The notes beneath the pieces were generated by a model. It was not told the origin of the DNA. It made no database searches and was given only the letters and a program-made list of their open reading frames with translations. This document shows positions 1-9,688 of a stretch of DNA of 64,000 nt, piece after piece (positions within the stretch are counted from its first letter, which is position 1; every line of letters starts with the position of its first letter). A program made the position numbers and the translations under genes. The stretch lies in NCBI GenBank assembly GCA_025529335.1, contig JAMYHX010000131.1:1-64000 (forward strand). The letters run 5' to 3'. The stretch comes from Rhizopus sp. PT2906 (lineage: Eukaryota > Mucoromycota > Mucoromycetes > Mucorales > Rhizopodaceae).

Positions 1-1189
1 AAATCTAAAAAAAGACACCAATAGTAAGCTCATCTTCTAAGGAAAGAGACCAATAAGTAATAGTTAACAGTATGAATAATACGTTAAAGAGCCAGTAAGA
101 ACGCGTATATATCCGTGTTTTTTGTATCATTTACTCCCAAAAAGAGCCAAATAGGGTCCAGTGATATATATGCTACTTGCTATGCAAATGGAGTTGCTTG
201 CGTCACTAATTGGGAAGTTGTAGTGCAAATTTGTAGTGCAAATAGCAAAGCCCTAGCATTAGCCTTGAAAATCTGTTGAATATACGTCATCACAGCAAAA
301 ACCTATACATTTATACTTCGATTAACTTATTGGCTACTCTCGCCAATTTATTTTATTATTTTATTTTCCTTCAAGGCAAGGGAATCTCTGGAGAACAATG
401 CTTTCCAAGAGTAGCTTCAGGTCTTCTGTGGTAACCCAAGTGAGATGATATCGCTATATATGAACATTGCTTGTATGCGGGTATTATCGGTAGCGAATTA
501 CGAAGAGTTTTTTTTATCGTGTCTGACACTTTTTCTCTTCACCCGAATAAAGGCCTAATATTTATCTCGTCGTGTTATCAAGTTACCAGTCTAATAACAG
601 CCAATTACAATAGAATCGATGCAACAGAAAGATGCATATTAACTGACTTTTCCTGGCATTTTCGTCATATTATTCTATAAGAAATTCATTTAAGAAATAC
701 TGAAATTAGATGCAATTGTTTAGCATTTAATCCATATGAATATAAAGCGTGTCTCTGGAACATCAAATCATTTGATTTTGTAGTTCGCTACATTTAAGTT
801 ATTTTTGAAGAATAGATCTGTGTTTAATAACTGCTTGATTGTCGCTTTCTTCCTCTTGATCTGTGGCTTCACTTTCATCTTTGTCATCTTTGGAAAAATT
901 TTAAGCTCGATACAGCTGTATTTTTGAGAAGAGAGTAAACGATTATGGATCTCATGCTTAATAACGTTTGCGTTTATACGCAATCGGAGGCACTGTAGTA
1001 CTTGAATAAAAAAAAAAAAAGTAAAAGTGCATTCAATTTCTTTGATTTTATATTTCAGGAACACGCGTAGTAGTTTCGCGTATTTAAAAAAAAGCATGGT
1101 AAAAGAGTTTATGATCCCATGGAAGCTGTCTTAACAGAAATTACAGACCTGTTGTGCTTGAAACAGTAGCTAGCCGCAAGAGTTATTTA
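1..1189. other. AT-rich intergenic stretch, no gene supported
   Basis: No recognisable protein, tRNA or repeat is visible. The two longest open frames (471-680 plus, 768-1097 minus) are short, AT-driven and lack any family signature or splice continuation, so I do not call them genes. The stretch probably is the left flank of the decayed transposon that follows. Confidence 0.5.
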
Positions 1190-1560
1190 GTTAATAAAAC
1201 TTGACTAAACGACGACGAAGGAACTCAGGAGAATGACACCAGTGTAGTTGATGTAAAACCAGCTCCAAAAGGTACAACAGCTGCTCATTTTATTAAGTTT
1301 GTCAATGAGTTCCTTGATATTATGGATGAGGATGAATCTTTAAAGGACAGTTATTTAGTGATGGGATAATGCTAGTATCCATAAATCGAAACCGATGATT
1401 CGAAAAATCGAAGCTAGAGGTCATAGAGTAATGTATCTCCCCCCCCCCTTCTTACTCGCCTGAGCTAAATCCTATTGAACAGTTCTGGGGTCTTAGTGAA
1501 AGTAAAAATGAAGCGCCATAGCTTGATGAAAGAAGAGACATTTGCATTAACCGACAATTA
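1190..1560 (+). pseudogene. Decayed Tc1/mariner (IS630-type, DDE_3) transposase fragment
   Basis: The plus strand encodes broken but recognisable transposase. One frame reads through KPAPKGTTAAHFIKFVNEF and DEDESLKDSYLVM. After a one-base shift near 1365 the second catalytic Asp appears in DNASIHKSK. After a second shift in a run of C residues around 1439-1449 the sequence gives YSPELNPIEQFW, which carries the catalytic Glu. About 34 residues separate the Asp and Glu, which fits a DD34E element. The N-terminal helix-turn-helix and first Asp region are missing and there are stop codons, so it cannot be active. A related relic lies at 57.4-58.2 kb. The family call is firm; the exact borders are not. 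Confidence 0.75.
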
Positions 1561-1625
1561 TATTTTGATTTTCAGCTGAGTGAATAAAAGATTTCACTTG
1601 ATATGTTTTATTATTATTATTACTA

Positions 1626-2467
1626 TTAATTGAATTTATCCAAGGCGATACCTTTGAGTATTTGTGTTCTGGCTCTATTTAGTTCTAATTCTATTCCTGG
1701 CATATCCAATGCCTCTCCTATCAGCTTGATATCTGCCTCACTAAGAACTCCTTCTAAATCCTGTTCCAATAATTTCAGGTTTGGTTTCTTTGCTTTAAAT
1801 TCATCCTTGGCTTGTTCAGGAAATTTGATATCTGCCGCTGTAACAAATCTCTTATTGTCTAAAATCGCATCCAGTTGCTTATCTTGTTCATATATCACCA
1901 AGCCATTATTCATCAAGTCATTCAAATGATCTGCGCCCTTGTATGCTTTATAATGACTATAAAGCCGGAATAGATTATAGGCTAATGGTATATTTGGGAT
2001 CAATGGGACAATGACAAAGGTACATGACAACGGAACCCAATAAGCAGAATAATACATATACTTTTTATGATACGGCACTCTCTCCTTCAATAGCTTTTCT
2101 AAATCGTGATGTAACATCTTTTCTTCCAACATACGAGGATAGTGAATAGCAACCTAATATACTATTAATAGGGATCCTTTTTTTTTTTCTAGTCTATACA
2201 TGATATTACACTTTTTATAGGTTCTGGAATCTCGTTCTTTGCTGGGACACTTTTCAAAAACCATTCTTGATAGTCCAACTGATTCATGACATGACTACCG
2301 CGATCATATAGTTTTCGTTTCCAAGTCTGCGGATCTGCTTTCCCCAACTGTTCCCACTTTTTACTCGACCAATTGACAGCTTTCACTAAACGCGACTGGA
2401 CTGGAATTGTCGAATGACAATAATAAGCCCAACGGTCCTTTACGATTGGAATGGCATAAAGTCGCAT
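1626..2467 (-). CDS. Mitochondrial K+/H+ exchange-related protein (Mit_KHE1 family)
   Basis: Two exons, 2467-2210 and 2153-1626, joined across a 56-nt GT-AG intron, give 261 aa. The junction reads EPIKS then VAIHYPRML, in frame. The opening MRLYAIPIVKDRWAYYCHS and the second-exon segment KKYMYYSAYWVPLSCTFVIV with a following hydrophobic stretch resemble fungal Mit_KHE1 proteins (yeast YDL183C), inner-mitochondrial-membrane proteins linked to potassium-proton exchange. A hydrophobic segment lies near the middle (PLSCTFVIVPLIPNIPLAYN), consistent with membrane association. The start is the first Met in frame, preceded by a stop-rich purine tract. The next gene (PLD-like) lies upstream on the same strand, its stop codon 185 bp from this start. 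The family match is by eye; the biochemical role is inferred from the family and only weakly established there. Confidence 0.75.
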
Positions 2468-2554
2468 CGCCTTTCAAAATGATAATAAAAGAAAAAGAGA
2501 GAGAGAAAAAAAAAAGTAGATAGTATGACGAACAAACAACGCAGACTAAAAGAG

Positions 2555-2573
2555 GAGAGAGAGAGAGAGAGAG
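2555..2573. repeat. (GA)n microsatellite
   Basis: A run of about nine GA units sits in the intergenic space between the KHE-like and PLD-like genes. Similar purine or pyrimidine tracts occur next to many genes in this window (for example 5150-5180 inside an IWR1 intron and 41140-41200 before the kinase). Confidence 0.85.
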
Positions 2574-2652
2574 GGAACTCAGCCAATAAGTGAACTCGCT
2601 CTTGACCTTTATTGTTAACTAAAATGTAGACATGACGTCTATTTCTATATAT

Positions 2653-4065
2653 TTAAAAATAGTCCCAAAGCTTATCAAACTCCTTTGAATAAGCATCAAC
2701 AACAGATGGAATGTTAGTGATGATCACATTTTCACGATTCTTGTAGCGTGCACTAATACAGAGTTTAGTTTGAGTAAACATCCACTTGTTTCCCATTTAC
2801 CCGCAGCTCCAATTAAAGCTTCCGGTGATCACCGTCTTGTTATCAATGACAGCAAACTTGTTATGCATGAATTGGTCACTATAATAAGGTTAATTTACTA
2901 TCTCATATGCATCTGCTATTATTTTTACCTGTTATCATATTTATAAGGAATACCGTAACGTTCATTGAGTAAAAGGACATCAGCTCCTTTTCTCGAATCC
3001 ATTTGATCATTATCTGTTATGATACGTACGTCCAGTCCACGTTGATAGGCATCACCAATGACATCGGCAGTATCATTATCTGTCAATGAGAACACACAGA
3101 TATAAAGTGTTCGTTTAGCTGATGCCAAAGCAGCGTGGAATACCTAAAGTAAAGTTAATCAAGTGCCGATCCATTTTTGTACGACTTACTCCGTAACTTT
3201 CTTCAGAAGGGAAAAAGATGGGTATACAAAACGTATCCTCGGGTAATGGTTCTAGACTTCTTGGACGGAATTCGCGTACATGAATAGGATGACGAGGTGG
3301 CTGTCTCATGTCGCTGCTGGTGTAAGGTGAATTAAAGGTGATCTTGGTTGTTGTCGTCTTCTTTTTCTTTTGACGTCGACGAACCACCTTAAACTCATCG
3401 GGTGCACCGATTTCACGAGACTTGATCTGAACTGTCTCTTCAATCTCTTCATACTCGTCGTCATCATCTCCACTTTCTTCCTCAGCACTGTGTTCACCAT
3501 AGTGCTCCTCTGCCAACTGACGAAGTCTTTCATGCTCTGAATGCTCAGGACCAAAGATATCAACCTTCATTTGATGGTAGAATGCCTTAGTTTGCTCCCA
3601 AGCACTCTTCTTGTGCTCTTCTTCCTTGACGATAGCAGCGGACAATGATAACTTTTCACCTTCATCTTCTTCTTTTTCTTCTTTTACTTTTCGGTCTTGT
3701 TCTAAAAAAGGTTCAACACCAAGAGTTACACCAATAAAACTAGACACTTGACATTTTAAGACAGACAGGACTTGTCTATCGGTTTCGGATGTCATGGCCT
3801 TTTCAGCGTGATGGAATAGCTTGTCAAAGACTTGAAGAGGATCATCTTGGCGATGACGAAGAAGCCCGTTCAAGTGAGTAGACATTTGAGAAAGCAAGGA
3901 GTTATCTGAGGCAAGCATGTTGACTGAACCCATAGACTTTTTTTTTAAAAAGGGACAAAATAAATAAAGAAAAGGGGATACATGGCGTGTTTATATACTT
4001 ACTTGCTTCAGAAGCTCGGAAATACTTAGAGGAGTATCTTGATCCCAAGGAAGTGTTTGAGTCAT
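2653..4065 (-). CDS. Phospholipase D-like protein with a single HKD motif (PLD6/Zucchini-like)
   Basis: Five exons (4065-4003, 3936-3190, 3143-2929, 2878-2801, 2752-2653) give about 400 aa; all junctions keep frame. The C-terminal third is a PLD-type phosphodiesterase domain: AKRTLYICVFSLTDND, then VRIITDNDQ, then the catalytic HKD motif H347-N-K349-FAVI-D354, then TGSFNWS and ENVIITN. One HKD motif per chain implies a dimer, as in PLD6/Zucchini (cardiolipin hydrolase or endonuclease) and bacterial Nuc. The N-terminal 270 residues are unlike PLD6: helical and charged with an acidic block (about residues 170-190) and a basic KKKK block, and no obvious membrane anchor. The start Met opens with MTQTLPWDQDTPLSISELL. 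Whether it acts on phospholipid or nucleic acid cannot be told from sequence. Confidence 0.85.
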
Positions 4066-4296
4066 GTGTGTGTATAAAAAGAAAATAAAACAAAAGGAAA
4101 ACAAAATAAAGCAGTGGGAATTAAGCTTAAATTTAAAATAGATACGGGTAGGGTCTGAGTGTGTGCGACAATAAGATGACAGCCTTATTGTGTGGCTCTT
4201 TATGTTTACTATTTACGCGTAAATATCAAAACAGGAGTAGATAAACTAAAAAAAAATCAGTGAGATGTGATTATGTTTATTAAGAAACTTTTGTAT

Positions 4297-5673
4297 CTAT
4301 AAAGAATAGTCTTCGTCATCTGAAGAGAGATCATATCCGTATTCTAAAGTACAAAAAGCATTAACAAATGATATAACCAAACTATCTTGTGTGCTTACGT
4401 TCTTCAAATTCATCGTGGTCATCGTGATCATCCTCTTCATCTGGATAATCATTTTGATAATAGTCTTCGGCTGTATGTAGGATAAGTATAAGAAAGAAAG
4501 AAAAAAAAGGAGTGTTTATGCCCTTACCATTAGAATCTTCATCACCAACATCACCCATCTCGCTCTCAGTGTCATTATCGTCCATATACTCTGTTGTATC
4601 ATCAAACCAGACGAGGGATCCAACATTATTGACATTAAGAGCATTAGGTTCTTGATCATCTCTGTAATAAACGTCATAAACATAGTCATCTTCATCCTCT
4701 TGTTTCTGTTCTCGATCATTCACTTTTATTTGTTTTTAGTTCCCTCTTTTCATTCTATATGTGATATAAACTTACATGTCAAATATTCCTTAATCATGGG
4801 TATAAAATTGCACATAATGTCATCCACATCCTCTGTATCCTCATCCAAGATTAACCTATTACCCGTTTAGTTACAGTCACACCATTCTACGCCTTCTTTA
4901 CTTTGGTTGTTTAGCAGTCGTCTCATCGTCTCTTACTGCTTCGTACATCTGAAATAGATCTTCTGCTGCCCTTTCGGATGAACTTTGTACACTAAAGATT
5001 ACATCAGTTGCAATTCTTTTTCTCTATAGTTCACACTTACACCGGTGGCATGTTTTCCATTGCCTTTGCTCTATTTTGACTGATAACTCTATATCTTGCC
5101 TTTTTGGATACATCCTGAAATGGAAATAAGTGATCTGTTGATTACATGTTCTCTCTCTCTCTCTCTTTCTCTCTCTTTCCCCTACACTTTGCTTTTGCAT
5201 CAACTGTTCTTTCCTTTCCTCTATGGGCGTCGGTGTCTGCGGTCTACTCAATCCAGGTTGAATACGTCTAGAGATACGATCCTATTGATCATGAGTTATA
5301 TATGATATTATATCACTAAGCGCGCTTTACTTTTAGTTTTCGAGCTTCGTCCAAGTTTGAAAAACTCGCTTCTTCTACTGTCTCTGCTAGACGAAATATA
5401 GTTGGAAGTGCAGTTGCTGATACTAATGTCCTATTAGTTCTTTTTTCTCTTTCTCTCTCTCTCTTTTTTTTTTTTTTCCTCTCACCTTTTAATACACCTG
5501 TGTCTTCATTGCTTCGTTTTAATCGTTTTTCTTCATTTTGTTGTTGAAGTACTGATACACAAAGTGAGCATCAATTCTGATTGTATTGTAAAATTATTTT
5601 TACATAAAGCTTCAAGAGGCTCCTCTGTTCGCTTACGCTTAATGCGCAGAATGGTAATTGGATCACTTGCCAT
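4297..5673 (-). CDS. IWR1: IWR1, RNA polymerase II nuclear import factor
   Basis: Ten short exons (5673-5604, 5551-5486, 5446-5331, 5281-5186, 5114-5041, 4991-4902, 4855-4776, 4722-4528, 4470-4399, 4343-4297) give 301 aa with every junction in frame. Iwr1 (SLC7A6OS in animals) binds assembled RNA polymerase II and carries it into the nucleus with importin alpha. The N-terminus has the basic start ITILRIKRKRTEEP typical of the family and a likely nuclear localisation signal. The C-terminal signature DDYVYDVYYRD, VGSLVWFDDT, EDSNAEDYYQNDYPDEED and an acidic tail ending EQYGYDLSSDDEDYSL is the Iwr1 domain. No single reading frame reveals the gene because it is cut into ten pieces within 1.4 kb, with introns of roughly 40-60 nt. 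Confidence 0.9.
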
Positions 5674-5939
5674 TTTCAAAGAAGAAAAAAGAAAAAAAAA
5701 TGACGTTTTTCATACCTACTCTTTCTGAACTTTAAATTCCTGAAGTACCTATTTATTCTTTGATGTTGTAGCCATCAATTCTCCTTTAGTTATCTTTAGC
5801 TTTTTCGTCCACTTATCCCCCCTTTTATCAAAGTAAAGTAATAATGTCTTGGAGCTTAGTTTTAAAACAATACACGCATTTTCTTAGAGGAATTTCTGTT
5901 GACATTGACTCTTGGAAAAGTATCATTGACAATTCACCT

Positions 5940-6400
5940 GTTCATCATGCAGTATGTTGGATAAGAACAAGACGAATGTTGATATGCCTGCTTTAAACGA
6001 AGAAGATCAATTCTATGCCAAAGCGCGTAACAAGAAGAAGCATCATTTGGAAAGTTAAGCACATATGCCATTAAGCTGGAACATATAAGAGTCGTGCTGG
6101 TGTACAGCCAGAAGATGAATCATCTAAAAGCCGGCCAATTCAGAAACCAAGCAAGAAGATTGATTGCAAATGCCATGTTATTGTCACCTGCTATTTCGTA
6201 ACACCTAATCAGGTCACTATTAAGCTTCATAATGAGCATAGTCATCTTATTGGAAGCCTTGATGATATCTCGTTTTTGCCTTTATCGGATAATACGAAGG
6301 AAGCTACATTGCAAAAGTTACGCGAAGGCTATGGTAGAAGAGACATACGAACTGCAATTCAACGTCATTTTAATGAAAAGATAAGAGGTCTTTTTTCCTG
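5940..6400 (+). pseudogene. MULE/FAR1-like DNA-binding fragment, broken
   Basis: A plus-strand frame from about 6080 reads YKSRAGVQPEDESS, then KKIDCKCHVIVTCYF, then HNEHSHLIGSLDDISFLPLS and GRRDIRTAIQRHFN. The pattern of paired cysteines, a later HxEHxH block and the LPLS segment resembles the N-terminal zinc-binding part of MULE transposases and FAR1-like proteins. An upstream open piece in another frame (from about 5957, NKTNVDMPALNEEDQFYAK) may belong to it after a splice or a frameshift. No catalytic core follows. I call it a fragment; a short unrecognised host gene is the alternative. Confidence 0.4.
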
Positions 6401-7185
6401 AAGCTGCTAGTTCTTCAACACGTTCAGCCATTTGAGGTACATAAGCAGAGGTTACTATGATAGATTGTATAAGGATGTATAGTATGTTATATTTTAAGCA
6501 TTTTATATCTTGGTAGATACATACAGTCTCACAATATTTAAGCTGTTTGTATTTCATAGCAGTCGCTTACATCTTTGAAAGAATAGATTTAAAGTCATTG
6601 CTGAACATCTCCGCTCACGCTTTAATGGTCATTCTCCTCAGCACGGAAAGCTTGACTCTCTTCAAAGATGCCCTGGTAATAGAAATAGTTCTGTATTTGT
6701 TTGCTTTTTTTTTTCTAAAGATCTTTTCTATTTCTATATTAGGTTTTTCTCCTGTTCTATTACAAACGTAGTATTTTTCTGAAAACATATTTAATGCGTT
6801 TCCTATGCTTGACTTTATTTAACTAGAGGAGGGATCCTGTTCAATATCCGTTTGATTGTCGCTCGTGTTATTCCAAGAGGCAATTATATCGCCGTGGATT
6901 GGATGAAGTCATTGATATCATGGCGTGCACTCCCTTGAATCAAGCGAATATAATAAGCTTAAGAAGACTTACTCTTGAGTATATGTTTTTAGAAATGCTT
7001 TATATTAAATTGCTACTGTAACTACTTTACGTTCTCTTTTTATATACAAACTACTTGCAGAATAAACTATACTGTGTTTGATTAATCTTATTACTCGATC
7101 CAGTTCCTGTCTCAATAAAACGCAAATAGGTATATCTGCTAAGCTTCGAGCGCTTCAAATTTATGTTCTAATCATTTACAAAATA
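6401..7185. other. AT-rich debris, no gene supported
   Basis: Scattered short open stretches occur (for example around 6590-6680 and 6830-6960 on plus) but none keeps frame or matches a family I recognise. It lies between two mobile-element fragments and is probably decayed insert sequence. Confidence 0.4.
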
Positions 7186-7187
7186 TG

Positions 7188-7480
7188 CTATGTCCTCATT
7201 GTATACCCCGTTGAAACTCTGTAGACAGTGTTCAGCTGGTAATGGCCGTGGAAACTTGGTAAGTTTACTTTTGCTTAGTTTCAACTAGTTAGGTATTGAT
7301 TATTTTATTTTTAATACCGTCAACTCCATCCAATGATAGGCCTGGAACCGAGATGTCAATGCATCATTAAACATTCGATCGATTCTTGCAGATTATGTTA
7401 ATCATAACTGTGATATTCAATCAAGGCATGCTGCGTTTACTAAAGTGCTTGAACTAGCACTTTTAGGTAGCTAGTAGTTT
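7188..7480 (+). pseudogene. TnpB/Fanzor-like nuclease, C-terminal remnant
   Basis: A plus-strand frame ends in LKLCRQCSAGNGRGNL, a GT-AG intron of about 80 nt follows (roughly 7258-7338), and the next exon begins AWNRDVNASLNIRSILADYV. A CxxC zinc-ribbon half followed by (W)NRDVNAxxNI is the hallmark end of TnpB/Fanzor proteins, where the Asp of RDVNA is the third RuvC catalytic residue. The rest of the protein, including the first two RuvC motifs and the upstream CxxC pair, is not visible. It is therefore a remnant. Confidence rests on a single short motif in a plausible spliced context. Confidence 0.5.
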
Positions 7481-7817
7481 TGGTCCTTTGGAGATGAAGA
7501 GGATAAATAAACCACCACTTTTTGTCAACATTGAAACTCAGCCAATCAACCATCGCATAGATTAGAGGGTGGCATCTTTGACTAGTGCAGAAAACACCTT
7601 CTAATACTCTCACAGACAGCTTCTCCCATAATATTCCTCATGTTGAAACTGATGGGATACTTTTTTATCAATACAAGAGATACTTTATGGCTAGAATTGT
7701 AAAAAAAAGCCTATGCATTTTTCCTATTACGTGACTATTAGATACCCGGAGTTTAGAACGCTTTTATCGCCTGCAGTGTTCTCTTTTCCTTTTTTTTTTT
7801 ATTTTTATTTATATAAA

Positions 7818-9421
7818 ATGACTGACAGACAAAAACCAAATAGTCCGATTGCCTGGATGACCAATGTATATTCACCCACCACTTCTTCATTTAGAGACAA
7901 ACGACACCCTTCATTAAGCTCAGAAGCCAAGTCAACTAGCCATTCATTAGACAGGTTTATATATATATAATTATAGCTTACAAATTCAATGGAATCTCAC
8001 ACATTAGATCAGTTATGATAGACCAGAGTCACCTACATTACCACCAGAGACTGCGTCAGAAAGTAGAGAGTCCATAGAGTTAACCCATAGTAGCAGTGCC
8101 AGTAGTAGTCGATATCCTTATTCTATTGTTCCTTCCGATTCAGGTAACACGACAATGACAGCTTTACTTTAGAGGGAAATTAATAGGACCTACAGTTTCC
8201 TTTTATCAACACAAGGATCCACCACCCACTCCAACAACTCATAAACGTACATCAAAACGTGCACACGTATCAGATCACACTGCGGCGGCCATTGAATTAA
8301 GTGTGAGTGCTAATGTGCCTCCAGCACCTGCAGCTGGCATGTACTGGTCAAGAGCAATGACCTATGGCAAGTACCCGACCAGGCCATTACGTGCACACAC
8401 GGCTAACCTTATCGGTGAATATCTTTATGTGTTTGGTGGATGTGATATGAAGACTTGTTTTAATACACTTTATGTATTGGATATGGGTATATGAATCACA
8501 ACGTTGTTTGGATACAAACATTAATCTCTCTGACAGATACACTCACTTGGTCAAAACCTCGTACAACTGGACAAGCACCACCTCCTTGTCGAGCTCATTC
8601 CTGTACAACAGTCGAACGAGTCTTGGGACCAGGCAAGAAGTCATATAGTCTTTATGTCTTTGGTGGGGGCGATGGACCCAATTACTTTAACGACGTATAC
8701 ATTTTAAATATAGGTATTTAAAGGAAACTATTTCTATCTTTGCTTCGTATTGATCATGACCCCATTAGATACACTCACTTGGATTAAGCCCAAAGTGGAA
8801 GGTGAACCTCCTTCACCGAGGAGAGCACATACAACTTGTTTATGGAACCAAAAAATTATTGTGACTGGAGGAGGCGATGGTGCGCGTGCGCTGGCGGACG
8901 TGCATGCCTTGGACATTTCAGACCCCCATGCCCTAAAATGGACACAATTACATCCTCAGGGGACACCGCCGATTGCTCGAGGATACCACACGAGCAACTT
9001 GGTGAAAGATAAGCTTATTGTCTATGGCGGCAGTGACGGACACGAGTGTTTTAGCGATATTCACGTCTTGGATTTATTTGCCAATCGATGGTGTCAGATC
9101 GAATTGAACCGTCCTATTCCTCGCTTGGCTCATTCGACAACCCAAGTGGGGTCCTATCTGTTTGTGACAGGTGGATATGATGGAAGCAAGTACTCGAACG
9201 AAGTCTTGCTGCTAAATTTGGTGACTATGAGTTGGGAAACAAGAAAGATTTATGGAAGTCCACCTAGTCCAAGAGGTTATCATACATCCGTACTACATGA
9301 TTCAAGGCTTTATGTGATAGGTGGATATGATGGTAGACATGTATTTGAAGATGTTTATATGCTAGAACTAAGTGCGTGTGCTTACTTGCCACAGATCACC
9401 AATTTTGAAATTGACGTGTGA
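7818..9421 (+). CDS. Kelch-repeat beta-propeller protein
   Basis: Five exons (7818-7954, 8013-8143, 8196-8486, 8537-8713, 8769-9421) give 462 aa. The N-terminal 155 residues are Ser/Thr/Pro-rich and low in complexity. From about residue 160 onward come six kelch-type blades, each with a GG or GGG turn followed by a hydrophobic strand and a W: YVFGGCDMKTCF, YVFGGGDGPNYF, IVTGGGDGARAL, IVYGGSDGHECF, FVTGGYDGSKYS, YVIGGYDGRHVF, with DTLTW or a similar strand between. This predicts a six-bladed propeller that binds a protein partner. Fungal kelch proteins of this layout include polarity and signalling scaffolds, but I cannot assign one. The start is the Met just after a T-rich tract. Introns 3 and 4 fall at the same site in neighbouring blades (see findings). 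Confidence 0.9.
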
Positions 9422-9688
9422 CCAGCATAATAAAACTTTTTTTTTCCGTTCTTTTCTTTATAAAATATTATTATTATTACATGGCAACTCATCTTGGAGT
9501 AAATTTGTATAACGTATTGTTTAATATTATAATAGGCAACTAAAAGAAAGGGTCATTTTTTATAGGAATATAACACGGCAGATATTTTGGTATGATCATA
9601 ACTTCAACATGGTGTGTTTTTGACAATTAATAAGTATTAGACCACAGTTAATGAAGGGTTAAAGAGCCTTCAATTCAAAAATGTGTCA
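9422..9688. other. Intergenic or missing 5' exons of NUP85
   Basis: Between the kelch stop and the first in-frame Met of NUP85 the frame of NUP85 remains open back to about 9642 (TTVNEGLKSLQF). A splice acceptor precedes it and a candidate 51-nt intron lies at about 9591-9641. An earlier ATG at 9482 followed by a donor-like GTAAAT is another candidate start. Part of this stretch is therefore probably coding. Confidence 0.4.

Noticed and set aside
1630..1929. 99-codon plus-strand ORF overlapping the KHE-related gene
   Set aside because: It is antisense to a spliced gene with clear family features.
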